Assembly (NCBI GenBank): GCA_029582265.1 | Contig: CM055835.1 | Coordinates: 10,283,500-10,347,499 of the forward strand | Source: Zoroaster sp. YZ-2022 | Lineage: Eukaryota; Echinodermata; Asteroidea; Forcipulatida; Zoroasteridae | DNA length: 64,000 nt | Direction: 5' to 3' | Part shown: one piece after another, positions 45,533 through 56,099 of the stretch | Layout of the letters: each line of letters starts with the position of its first letter | How positions within the stretch are numbered: the first letter of the stretch is position 1 | Notes under the pieces: generated by a model | The model's database searches: none | Told to the model about the DNA's origin: nothing | The model's input: the letters and a program-made list of their open reading frames with translations, nothing else | Position numbers and translations under genes: made by a program

Positions 45533-47195
45533 GTAAGCTATGGTAAACAACTACTTCGCTAAAACGCTCAAGCGTTTATAATATGTGTACGTGTTTCTTA
45601 ATTTCGTGGTGAAATATTGTTTAAAGGACACACAACATATTATTTTCAAGCTTTTAGGATAAAATATAGTAGAAATTAAATGTTGTTATGTTGGTCCAGA
45701 CTCAAATTTCTGTCAAAGAATAAGGAAACAGGCGGAAGCTCAAATGAGTCAATTAATCGTATTAGTATTAATGAAATTTCACAGAATTTCATCCAACATA
45801 TATAACAACTTTAAATTCGTCCAAACCTCGTCCCGGGTTTTGAAGCAGTTTCAGTGTGCAAAATCTTGCATGTTAATAAGAATCTTGTAGCCGATGGGAT
45901 TTGAAGTGGTATAGTCTGATAATTGGTTAATAACATAAATGTGCTGCAATGATTTCTGAGTTCATTTTATTTTCACAGTGAAACAAATGAATACAACATA
46001 CATACAGATACATCGTTATGAAGAGTGAAGTATTACCGTGGAGGTCTACGCCATCAGTTTATAAATCCTAAGCATTACAGCTAGATATTAATTTTGTTAT
46101 AAATCAGATTCTTTTGGATAAAATTAATCATTGGATGATTTACTTTTTTAAGAAGCAATATTTAAACCGATGTTGCTTATTATTTTGTACAAATACATTA
46201 TGTTTGAATAGATATATCCATGCTTCTTGATATATTAAACAAACAAGTAGTATATTATTGACATACAGTTGAATTAGATTAACACTGTTTAAATGTTTGG
46301 AAGGATTTCGACGTGCTTATCATTGACACATGAGGGCGCACTATTGTGAGATCACAACATGTAGTATACCAACAGAATAGTTGCCCCCTACGCCACGTTT
46401 GGTCAAAAATACACAGAAGCAGTAACCTTCTGTTTTGATAGGTCAATCGTTAATTACCTGGGTTAAGTGTGATTTCTGACCTGAATCTCAACTTGTTCAG
46501 GGTACAGAGATGTTTTATCCCCAAAATTGTTTAATGTTTTATTAATTAATTAATTACTTAATTAATGGGTTAAAAACCACTACGTTTCTAAAATCGCGTC
46601 TTACCTTTATTTAAAACGACAGTTTCTGTAATATTTCCTGCTGCACAGAAAAGGGGCTATGTTCCTGATGGGTAGTATTTTTTAGTACTCCTTAATTAAC
46701 TGGTCAAAAATCAATTCTCCGTAAGTACTACCTCCATACATGGAAGAAAACATATTTTCTTCCTCCATGCACTGGGCAGTTTCTTTCAACTTGAAAGGTA
46801 TCTCGCATGAGGGGTCTATAGAATTGTGCTACAAAATAGCCCAGTGTTGCATTTCATTGAAGTCATCAACATAGTGTATAACATCAATAAACACCTGGCC
46901 GGCAACTAGGACCCTCCACAAAGCTTCTGCGATGGTTGTTTGACAGGTCTGCGGTATTTAGAGCCAATCAAAACTTCAGGTTGGGGATGGGGGGTGATAT
47001 AGGGATATGGCTGTTGGGGGTGGGGTCGGGACGGCAGTACTTCTATAGTAATTTATAACGAGCAGTGGTTACTTTAAAACAAGTGTACTGAATTGGAACC
47101 AAACACTCACTTAACAAGAAAACAATAGTAAAGAACTGACTGTGAAATATTGAAATTCATTAAACTTGTTTTGCACCAACCATGCGTGACGTTGT
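45533..47195 (+). other. Putative intron 1, left part
   Basis: No coding sequence seen. 46738-46772 is a small hairpin (CATGGAAGAAAA / TTTTCTTCCTCCATG). AT-rich otherwise. Confidence 0.35.
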
Positions 47196-47197
47196 GG

Positions 47198-47545
47198 AGT
47201 GTCGTGGCCGAGCGGTCTAACCTTACCGGACTCAAGTTCTGGTGTTAGCAGCAGAGTGTGGGTTCAGTCCCGGCCGTGTTGCTTGTGTGAGAAAGACACT
47301 TAACCATAATTGCTTCTCTCCGCGGGGTTAAATGGGTACCTGTGAGGACAGAGTTGGTTGATTAGCCCTATATGCGCTGTAATGCTTCAGGCTGTCTCCC
47401 AGGAGCTGACATGGTTTCAGGAATGATTTATGGAGCCTGATAGACCTTATGAGCAGGGGTAATGATATAATGCATGTGAGCACCACTTAGTTAGTGGATA
47501 CGTGCGCCATAAGTCCACACCACCACCACCACCACCACCACTACC
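47198..47545 (+). mobile_element. tRNA-Leu-derived SINE with (CAC)n end
   Basis: The head GTGTCGTGGCCGAGCGGTCT carries an A box (TGGCCGAGCGG, 47205-47215), then CGGACTCAAGTTCTGG with a Leu CAA anticodon, and a B box (GGTTCAGTCCC, 47261-47271). These are the RNA polymerase III promoter of a tRNA-derived SINE. A body follows: GCTTGTGTGAGAAAGACACT, ACCATAATTGCTTCTCTCC, AAATGGGTACCTGTGAGG. It closes with GCATGTGAGCACC...GTGGATACGTGCGC and a (CAC)n tail. It is not a functional tRNA gene, because the acceptor stem does not close. Mobilised by some LINE in trans. Confidence 0.8.
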
Positions 47546-49779
47546 ACGTCATGACATCACAGATGTGCTCGTGAATATACAAATTGTTTATAGCATAGAT
47601 ACCAAAACTTTCAAAAGAATCAAAATAATATCCACATATTGGCAGTTGGTATCAAAGTTATGTCAAGATGGATACACAGGTATGCATTAAATAATTCCTA
47701 TTACATACGCCAAATAATTAGAAACAAACAAGTGGAAACATGGATGTTCATAATAATAAAACTGCTGTTTAAATAAAAAACAATTAAACTCTTAATAAAT
47801 GTGTTTTGTATAATAAAACAAGATATTTGTTGGGCTTTTCATAATTGAAGTTATGAACACCAACGGTGCTTATTTGCACGACATTCGTATTTTGATATTT
47901 TTCGATTTTTTTCAAGCGAGTTTGGGTCACTAAATAGTCGGTTTCTTCTTAAAGATATGAGTTTGATGAACGAAAATTACACATTGAACAGTTTATTAGT
48001 TACTTTTTACCTCAGTAAAGTATCACCATTTCATCTGATGACGGTTAGCCATTTCTATATTTATTTCCAGCGTGAGAAATAATATAAGCGCGAGCATGTG
48101 AATGAACGCGTTCGCTGTTGTGTAATGTTGGCGTCCCCGGAAGCAAGCCGTCGTCTTTGCGTGACATCGCACATAGAGACGTTCAGGATGCAGTGCAAAT
48201 GGCCCCTTTTAGGGGAGTGTCGGTAGCGCCGACATCCTCTTCGGAAAAGCTTCCGTATAAGTAGCTCGCTAAAATCAATGAGCTATTTATTTTTTATCAT
48301 TAAAAATACCATATTTTAGTATCTCCATGGCATTTACGTCTCTATTTCTGCGGTCCTTTAAATTAAATCTATATTGGCAATGTTGGGGCCCCTACATAGG
48401 AGCAAATTACTGGCACAACGTTGGGCCGAGTTTGAGTTATATGACAGTGGTGATTTTTGACAAAAACATAATTTCTTCGTTGAATTAACATTTCATTCGG
48501 TTCGAATGATTAATTATGGTTACAGCTGAAAGATGACTGAAATGGTTTAAATATCATAGGGGTGAATATCTGGATCGTTTTAAGGCATCCGTGTCAGACT
48601 GTGATTAAGAAAACCATAACAATGGCATGGCCGAATATATTAAGATAATTGAGTTATCAAAATCATTCGTCTTGTAGGCCTACTACCATGACAAGTCAGA
48701 CTTTACTAACAAATAATAGTCCTTAAGCCATGAGGACTTAAATGTACTTTGCCGGTACCACTTGGACTATATCTATATCATATTTTCTGCCCATAAAATA
48801 TATTTCTTAAATTTATAATGTGTGATGAATATTACATAATTATTTTCCCCGTCAATGACGTCATTGAAAGGCCCCAGTTGCAACATAAAGCGATTTCTTT
48901 TACAATTCTATCGAATTGTTCCTGATAAAGAATAATGACATGTTGCAACAAATGTGTGCTAATAAACAAAGTGGTCCTTCAAGTTTGCACGAGGAAATGA
49001 TGTGTTGTTGTTGTTGTAGAGGGTGTATGGCACTTATGGCAATCGATGTCCCCTTTGTGCCATTAATGATAGGCGGGGAAATTATGAATTTTAGGCCAGT
49101 TGATCATATGAACTAAAACAGTAACATTACACATTTGATAAAGATTGTAATGCGATAAAAACAAGAAAACTGTCCTAAATTCCAGTTCAAGTTTCAAGTT
49201 TATTTCCATAGAAACACAAACAAAAAAAAATAATATATTTAAAAATAGATTTAAACAATACTATTTTATATAAAACAAAGGAGTGATCTGCAGAAGAGGC
49301 CCATTAAAACGAAGCTTGTAGGTATGGGTCCAACCGTGCAAGAATAAATTGTAGCTTCATGTACCAAAACACGACCAGCAGATATATTTTCCTGTTAAAG
49401 AGGTAAATTTTGTGAAACTATTGAATTTGCATAATATGGATTTCTAGGAGAAAATAGAATTCTGATGCGATGGTTGCATTTACTCTGATTTTGTTGGTTT
49501 TATAATGTTTGTTTTATAATACAGTAGAGTTCAATTATTGTACTGCATGTATAAAATAACATAGGATATTGAGGCTACGTCTGTAGCAATCGTCAAACAG
49601 TCTAACAGTGCTTTATTGAACGAAACTTACGGACACGATCTATGTTTGTTGAAATAATAATAAATTTTCTAACATAAAACTTATAAAGGCATTAGGCCTC
49701 TCGGTGGTACTGAACAAAATAGCTGGCTCATGGAATAAAACTATGGCCCCGCCACGAAACGTGGCTAGAAATTGTTCAC
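47546..49779 (+). other. Putative intron 1, middle part
   Basis: No coding sequence recognised. 48100-48240 is locally GC-richer (GCGCGAGCATG, AACGCGTTCGC, TGTCGGTAGCGCCGACA hairpin), but no promoter or ORF could be attached. Confidence 0.35.
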
Positions 49780-50245
49780 CTCAGTGTTGGGTATGTTGGT
49801 GCTTGATTGCGGGTGTACGAACTTGTATTTTCTTTTTGCAAAATATCTCATAAAGTAATGAACAGACACACTTGGATTGGGGTGGGTACTGGTAGATCTG
49901 AAGGACTAATTAATTTGAGTGTGGTACATACGCGAAAGGTCAAATGATACCGTGGTGAATTTGTTTTCTTTCCAATATACTTCCAAAGATACTCTCCAAG
50001 ATATCTCACAAAGTTATATGAACAGATGCGGACGAAACTCGGTGGATGGGTTGGGTATGTCACTATGAGGACATGTCGAGCAGAATTTTGGCGAAGATCT
50101 GAAAGATGGGTTGGGTAGATCACCAGGAAATTGGTTAAGTGTTTGGGGAAGACCTAAAAAGATCAGAATTCACCGTGGTGACAAATAATCACAATTTGCT
50201 TGTGCACAAGATATCTCAAGGCCTCATAAGGCCTCACAAATCGGA
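49780..50245. repeat. Dispersed repeat with internal ATATCTCA...GATGGGTTGGGTA units
   Basis: AATATCTCA(T/C)AAAGT...GAACAGA.GC, then GGTGGATGGGTTGGGTA, occurs in three related sub-blocks (about 49838, 50003 and 50100-50215). The block CACCGTGGTGA also recurs (TACCGTGGTGAAT at 49949, CACCGTGGTGACA at 50171). A non-autonomous DNA repeat; non-coding. Confidence 0.5.
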
Positions 50246-51060
50246 CAAACGTTCATACCCTATAACCCTATGTGAAAAAGATTTGGTTAAACACAGCGTG
50301 TGAAATTTCCAATCAATCCCAGCAATTTAAAAATGTGGAGACCAGAAACCTGAGGACTTTTTGGCCTAGTGGAAAAGCTAAACAAAAATACCACTTATGC
50401 CTCAAGGTTTTAAAATTGAGCTAGATGGTCTAACGACCGGCCGCGTGAATGTACTCTAAATCCAACACCATGGCCAGATCGATTTGAAATACAGGACTTT
50501 GAGGGCTCCCTCCTGACTTTCCTGACGCGTCAGATGAGTTATTCTGTAAGTCACTTCATAGCCTGGACAAGGCGCGTTGGGAATGGTCTATGGCCGCAGA
50601 AATATACCCAATACACGACAGCCGTTTAATGTGTTCACCGCCTTAATCATTTAGGAGGTATTCCCTGATTTCAATTTTCGTTATATGTGCTGAGGACCTT
50701 ATTGTGAGTAATTTTGTTACTATATTTTTCCATTTAACGTGACCTTCACATTTAAAAAAAAAAATGCTGATTTGTCATCAGTGTCATGAGATATAAACCC
50801 ATATCTCCTGATGACTCATAGCATCAAAAGTCCCACATCCATGATTAGGTCAGACTGACCCCGTACATTTAGTCAGTGATAATCAGATTCCAGGTCACTT
50901 AATCTCAATAATGGGCCTGGCAGCTGAGAGACCCTTGTAAGGGGTCAATACTTTGTTCAGTTCTTGTAATAATAAATGTCAATAAATATAAAATAAAGTA
51001 CTATAAACACATTCATGTTGTATATAAGTCGCTACAATTTCAATTTGTTTTTCTCTTAAG
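50246..51060 (+). other. Putative intron 1, right part, with a hairpin and a retroposon-like tail
   Basis: 50764-50826 folds on GTCATCAG/CTGATGAC and GAGATAT/ATATCTC. 50930-50998 (GACCCTTGTAAGGGGTCAAT then AATAAATGTCAATAAATATA) looks like the 3' end of a retroposed element. A polypyrimidine TTTGTTTTTCTCTTAAG acceptor ends the stretch. Confidence 0.45.
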
Positions 51061-51423
51061 ATTATTGTGGTGTACATCGCTACTGCGCTAGTCTGGGAAC
51101 TATTCATATGTGGGTCTCCACGTTGCCGCTCAACTACCCTATTAATATCAGCTGTGATTGGGAGATCATAAACCATGAGATTCACTGAATGCTGGTGAGG
51201 ATTCTTAGTTTTGAAACCGAAGAAGGCTACGACATGGTAGGTTTGATGGAGAGTACTCTCAAATGGAGGTGAGATGGTTTCTTTCCCAATTTCATGGAAC
51301 CACTAAAGTACGAACCATTGCGTTCAATTCCCACGACAGTGTTTGTGATTTCACATCTAATCTCAAGGTTGACGCGTGCTGGATTTCTCCTGCAGCTGTT
51401 GGGCAACTTCTCGGCAACGATAT
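51061..51423 (+). CDS. Receptor-like gene, CUB-domain exon
   Basis: Acceptor TTTTTCTCTTAAG|, donor ACGATAT|GTAAGT. It reads YCGVHRYCASLGTIHMWVST, then LPLNYPINISCDWEIINHEI (start of a CUB domain: CGG..., NYP.N..C.W.I), then LVRILSFETEEGYDMV (central strand and YDxV). One base out of frame comes DGEYSQMEVRWFLSQFHGTT and KVRTIAFNSHDSVCDFTSNL. Finally, back in the first frame, RAGFLLQLLGNFSATI gives the closing strand. CUB domains are extracellular beta sandwiches. An in-frame TGA at 51186 and two compensating indels interrupt it. The first Cys pair is present; the second pair is not visible. The exon ends in phase 1, which joins correctly to the LDLa exon. Confidence 0.65.
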
Positions 51424-52756
51424 GTAAGTGCTACACATCTCTTATGCCAAAGCTCTTATCACCTGCAGAAATAGTACAGTAAGGGGTCCTTGTTCTCCAT
51501 TTTGTTACTCCCATTTGTTTTATTGTTATTGATAAAATTGTTTTAACCATCCTGAAGAGACAAACATACATTTTTAACAAAGCGAGTGATGATTTTTTGC
51601 TTCTCTAACGTTCAGTCTGGGTGCCCCTTAAAACTCTTGGATCCGCCGCGAAGATATGACCCCGTACACTGTAAAAACGTTGGGCAACATGGGTTGGTAA
51701 CGTTATTTCTCCCCAAAATTTGGGCCGTATTTACCACAAATGTTCACATATTTTGGCAAAAATTTTCCAACATTGGGCAATGGAAACCAACTGTGTGTAA
51801 CCCGTTGATATGTTGACCGTGTTGGTCAAAATCAATCGTGTTATGACAATATTTACCGTAATGAAATAGTGTAGAGATATCATACGGTCCTAGAATGTTT
51901 TGAGTTTTTACATCACAGGTCAGAAACAAATGTACTACACCACAGTCTGGTGAAGTTATGACCCATCATGCGCAAACGTTTTTACATTAAAGTCCAATAT
52001 TAGCATTACTTGATTAATGTATTTTCACCGGCTTAGTGCTTTCATTAGTACATGTTTTGATAAGATAAAATAAATGAATTTCAAAACCATCTAGCAATGT
52101 ATTTTGAAGGAAAACCATTCAATGTTATTGGCATTACCTTCGTTTATTATTTTCTTAAATGTAAAAAAAAAAACAATGGGGAATTTCCAGTAATCAGAAT
52201 TGACAAATTACCTACCATTCATTACCCTATAGACCTAAAGCATTCGTCAGGTGATCCACAATACCATTTTTATCACAGAAAAACAAATCACATTTATGGA
52301 TCAAAACAAAAGGGTTTCAAAGTCATTCAAGATTTGGGGCTTTGTATGGTGGAGTATTGATATTGTATCGGTTTGCAATAACAGCATGTGTTTATCTCTT
52401 CACTATCGCTGGAGCCAGGCACTGGGTTCTGAAAAGAACCTTATCAGGTAACTCGTTATCGCTGTTGCTAAGTGAGTTTGTGGTTCGAGGAGAAACAAAT
52501 GGGCTTTGGGGTCTTCTACGTTTGATTAATAGTATATTTACTCATCGTCAGGAAACCTTTTCCCGACGATGATTATAGTTGAGACAAACACATAGGTCTT
52601 ACAGCAAACTGAAACGATAAAGTCACTCGTTATAAATGTTCATGTAAAACGTCTGGTTACTTTCGCATTAATTTTCATTTCTAATGTAATGTAATTAATT
52701 AGACAAAGTTTAACTCGCATTTAATTTGGAAACATTGTTGTATTATTCACGTACAG
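51424..52756 (+). other. Putative intron 2
   Basis: Runs from GTAAGTGC to the acceptor TCACGTACAG. 51663-51835 holds a short element beginning CACTGTAAAAACG with repeated GTTGG/CCAAC words. 52547-52610 has an ATCGTCAGG.../...CCCGACGAT hairpin followed by GTTGAGACAAACACATAGG, similar to the sequence after the Penelope-like element at 44.26 kb. No exon was recognised. Confidence 0.4.
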
Positions 52757-52883
52757 ACAGATCATCTTGTCCCGATACCACTCTTTTCGATTGTGGTGAT
52801 GGTTCCTTATTAATATCACCCGACGCTAGATGCGATGGTTTCAGAGACTGCCAGATCTATGGATTGGATGAGGGGAGACTGTG
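52757..52883 (+). CDS. Receptor-like gene, LDL-receptor class A exon
   Basis: Acceptor ACGTACAG|, donor CTGTG|GTAAGC. The frame gives RSSCPDTTLFDCGDGSLLI, then SPDARCDGFRDCQIYGLDEG, and with one G fewer in the GGGG run it closes as DEGDC. This is the LDLa pattern: FxC...CDGxxDC...DE..C with the Ca2+-cage Asp/Glu residues. Oddly, the third of the six cysteines is replaced by Leu-Leu (GSLLIS where GSLCIS is expected). The exon's phase agrees with both neighbours when the extra G is discounted. LDLa modules N-terminal to LRRs are known from relaxin-family receptors (RXFP1/2, LGR type C) and GRL101-like receptors, where the LDLa helps receptor activation. Confidence 0.75.
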
Positions 52884-53075
52884 GTAAGCTTAATGAACTT
52901 GGGTACAATCCATCAACATATCCTTGTTTCCCCAACGACCGTTGATACCATGACAATCGCCTTGTTACGAGTATTGTACCGGTAGCCTATAGCCTGGTTC
53001 TTCAAATGTAAAATAAAAAAATCAAATTTTACACCCATTTAAAACGTGCATTCTGATTGTGGCCCGCTTATTAAA
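52884..53075 (+). other. Start of putative intron 3
   Basis: Begins GTAAGCTTAATG. No other feature seen before the SINE. Confidence 0.4.
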
Positions 53076-53079
53076 GAAA

Positions 53080-53412
53080 AATAAATCTATCTATAAAGCG
53101 ATTCCTTTATTATCCCTGGTCATTGGGCCAATATAAATCCTAGCACTTTCTCAGCTCCCTTTTGGGTATATAACTCTATGCTGCTGTACTCCAGCGGTAC
53201 AGTGGCTATAATCAAACTTACAACATCCATCTCAACTGCCTCATGTACCCATTTTTTACTCCGGTGTTGAGAAGCAATGTACGATAAGTGTCTCGTTCAA
53301 GGACACAAGTACCACTGTTCACGGCAAGGTTCTAACCCACATTCTGACGACTCAGCCATCAGAATACTATAGTCTGAGGCAGTAGATCAGCAACCATGAC
53401 ACCCTAAATGTG
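53080..53412 (-). mobile_element. tRNA-derived SINE, minus strand
   Basis: On the minus strand the head GGGTGTCATGGTTGCTGAT leads to a B box-like GTGGGTTAGAACC. The body CTTGTGTCCTTGAACGAGAC, ACATTGCTTCTCAACACC, AAAAATGGGTACATGAGG follows, ending near CAATGACCAGGGATAATAAA. The body matches the SINE at 47.2 kb (ATTGCTTCTC..., AAATGGGTACCTG...), but the head is a different, poorly preserved tRNA type. Confidence 0.7.
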
Positions 53413-53524
53413 TATAAACAAAATAATAACAGTGGTTTGAAAGAAACATTCGATCAAAAGGGGAAACAAATACAAAGTAATTAAAACATTATCATAACTG
53501 AAATATTATGCCAGACAGCTATGA

Positions 53525-54080
53525 ACAGATAATGGGCCAGCGCTCTAACCAGTCAGAACACTAACTTGTACAGATCTGTACTGCCTCAAGGTATGGGCCG
53601 GCGCTCTTCAGTCAGAGCACTACTACAGATATGTACCCTGAAGGTATGGGTTTCAGTCATCAGAACACTAAGAGTGTGTTTCCTCAAGGTACGGGCCGGC
53701 GTTTAACCAGTACAGAACACTAACTTGTAGAGATCTGTACTGCCTCAAGTCGTCCGACGCTTAACCAGTCAGAACACTAACTTTTTAGATCTGTACTGGC
53801 TCAAGGTACTGCCGACGCTTTAACCAGTCAGAACACTAACTTTTTTAGATCTGTACTGGCTCAAGGGACGTGCCGACGCTTTAACCAGTCAGAACACTAA
53901 CTGTTTGATCTGTCTGCCTCAAAGGGACGTGCCGACGCTTTTAACCAGTCAGAACACTAACTTGTTTAGATCTGTACTGGCTCAGGCGATATGGGCGGGG
54001 CTTAACCATCAGAACACTAACAGAGATTTGTACTGCCCCTAGGTACGTGCCGACGCTTTTAAACCCGTCAGAACAAAATT
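53525..54080. repeat. Tandem array, about 9.5 units of 55-60 bp
   Basis: The consensus unit is CCAGTCAGAACACTAACTTG, then TACAGATCTGTACTGCCTCA, then AGGTA.G.GCCGGCGCTTTAA. It contains the 14-bp palindrome GTACAGATCTGTAC. Units begin near 53538, 53609, 53652, 53706, 53765, 53822, 53883, 53943, 54003 and 54060 (partial). On the minus strand each unit holds GACTGGTTA(A/G)AGCGC.GGC, similar to a tRNA A box. The array lies in the intron between the LDLa and LRR-cap exons. Units vary by small indels. Confidence 0.85.
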
Positions 54081-54603
54081 AGTCATTGAACCGATCTGTC
54101 AATGTTTCAGTTCAAGTAAAACATTCACAATGTTAAACGTACACAAATAAATAGTCCGTGATGTATCCGTCACTGCTTTTAAAACCCATATTATTATAAT
54201 ACACGTATTCCCAAAAATAAATGATTACAGTTTTACATGAAACTTGGAGGTCAAGTTGGTGATGGTATCAAACATCATTAAACATGTTGTGTCTGAGGTG
54301 TTAACATTTTAGTGCAGTTAATCACATTATTTGGCAAAAATTGTTGTCATATGGAGAGGTAAATGTTTACATTTGAATGAAAAAAAATCCGAATGCATGT
54401 TCACTGTTCAGCGACACAATGAAATAAACTTAAACTTTCAGAGTTTGTTTTTTTACATAACTTTGGATTCTAAAAATATGTATGTATTTACATACATTAT
54501 ACCAAAAGTATATAATTATTGGCTTAGTTTGAATGCAGCTAATCAACATTTTTAATGAGCTTTAATTGTACGAGGTTCTTTCGTCTTATTCTTCTCGATC
54601 CAG
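54081..54603 (+). other. End of putative intron 3
   Basis: AT-rich. The 74-codon ORF at 54331-54555 has no features. Ends with CTTATTCTTCTCGATCCAG acceptor. Confidence 0.4.
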
Positions 54604-54729
54604 GATATGAAGATCAGCAGTGTCCTGATGTCTGCAATTGTTGGATTTTAATCGATATACCCGCGTGGATTGCATGGATGGTTGGAACCAGTACACCATC
54701 GGCGGCATCATGAACAGAACAAATATAAT
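54604..54729 (+). CDS. Receptor-like gene, LRR N-terminal cap exon
   Basis: Acceptor TTCTTCTCGATCCAG|, donor ATAAT|GTAAGT. In the phase set by the LDLa exon it reads GYEDQQCPDVCNCW. After a one-base shift in GGATTTTAA it continues FNRYTRVDCMDGWNQYTIGG and IMNRTNIM. CPxxCxC...VDC is the cysteine pattern that caps the N-terminal edge of extracellular LRR arrays, and NxTNIM leads into the first repeat. The exon ends in phase 2, the phase used by the serial 72-base LRR exons of LGR-type receptors. Together with the upstream CUB and LDLa exons it indicates an LRR receptor. Whether a seven-helix domain follows cannot be seen here. Confidence 0.65.
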
Positions 54730-55410
54730 GTAAGTACAAGGGTTCAGAAGGGATAGAAATACACTTTAATTAAACTAAATAACAAAACAAATCATAACAA
54801 ATACAACAAATTAATAACCAAATAATAATAACAATGATGGTGAGTTTTATACGAAATTCACATCTCTTGTCTGTTTAATTTAAATTAATTAAAGGGACAA
54901 TATTGTCACGATCAGAGCAGACTTTGACAGCATTGAATCGGTGTCGTAGGTTTAAATGTCATTTTGAAAGTCTGATCAGAGGCGACGATTACTTGTGACA
55001 ATTGGGGGAACGCGTCAGCGAGGATCTGACCTGACCCCTAACCTGACCCCTAATCTACCCCCATGAAGCCATCCCCCAATTTCCCCTCTTTTTTTACGCT
55101 AATTATTTTCTGGAATTTTTCAATTTATATTGACCTTTATTTGAAAACTGATTATATTACTGGGGTGTGTATGGGTACGAGACGATTTCGAAGAACAAAT
55201 AATTTACCCAAAATAATTTTTTATACATTTCTTGTAATGAAACCAAGGATCCATCAAAACTTTATTTTCCTGTGGTACGCAGTATAGCAGGAAATATTTG
55301 TCTGTTTGGTACAAGCAAGCGTGACGCTTGACCGGTTTATGAATATGCATAATCTGTAATTAGGTATAGCCAAATTTGAATGGAATGTTATTGAGGGTAT
55401 ATGTATGCTG
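54730..55410 (+). other. Putative intron 4 start; no exon recognised
   Basis: Begins GTAAGTAC. It contains GGGACAATATTGTCACGATC at 54893, shared with 45.16 kb, and GACCTGACCCCTAACCTGACCC at about 55027-55048. The ORF at 55063-55287 has no features. Confidence 0.4.
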
Positions 55411-55414
55411 TAAC

Positions 55415-55640
55415 CAGGCATTGTGTGGGTACAGATATGGTGGGCATTCTAGCCTGTGACATCAAAACTGCGGGTCGGCACATTTCCGAACAAATAAGTT
55501 TTTATTATAAATAAACATAAGGTTTATTATTATTATTAGGTATACAAACTAGGTGTTGTGTGGCACAGATAGGGTGGCATTCTAGCCTGTGATCATCAAA
55601 CTGTTAGGTCGGCACATTTCCGAACAAATAAGTTTCTTAA
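55415..55640 (+). repeat. Local direct duplication of about 100 bases
   Basis: GTGGGCATTCTAGCCTGTGA, then GGTCGGCACATTTCCGAACA and AATAAGTTT, occur at about 55440-55505 and 55570-55635. Between them sits ATTATAAATAAACATAAGG, identical to the start of the 1-kb repeat at 19975. Confidence 0.75.
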
Positions 55641-56099
55641 ACGTATCAAGAATTACAACTACAAAAAATTAATTTAAGATCACAAAGGAAATAAATAACA
55701 TATATCAACGGCGTAGGCTCCAGAAGTCGTAGCCACAATGTTTTCCAGAGCCAGCTCACTGAGTTTGCTTTATCTGAGTTTTTTACCCTGGGCAGGAAAA
55801 AGTTATGTCGCGCCAAATATTATGTACATTTAGTCATTCAAGCAGTAATAAGGAAAACACAAAGGTCGTTTCGTATTTTTAGACAAGATAGAGAAGTATG
55901 TGCCCATTAATATGAACTAATACAAGAAGATTCGAAGTCAATTCAAATAATAAGAAAGTAATAATTGTCATATTGCGACGAATAAACATGTTGTCCTTGA
56001 AGCTAGTCTGGCAGGCTTTCTCCATGGGTGTTATGTTTTGTATGTAATTAATAATTGGAGTACTATTAGGGCAAGGGTAGTTCGGTATATTTAATTGGT
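55641..56099. other. No gene recognised
   Basis: AT-rich. No coding frame. Confidence 0.35.

Noticed and set aside
47198..47280. Functional tRNA-Leu gene
   Set aside because: The A and B boxes and anticodon arm are recognisable, but the acceptor stem does not pair and a SINE body follows directly.
53525..54080. CRISPR-like array
   Set aside because: Repeats are directly adjacent with no unique spacers, units vary throughout, and the context is an animal intron.
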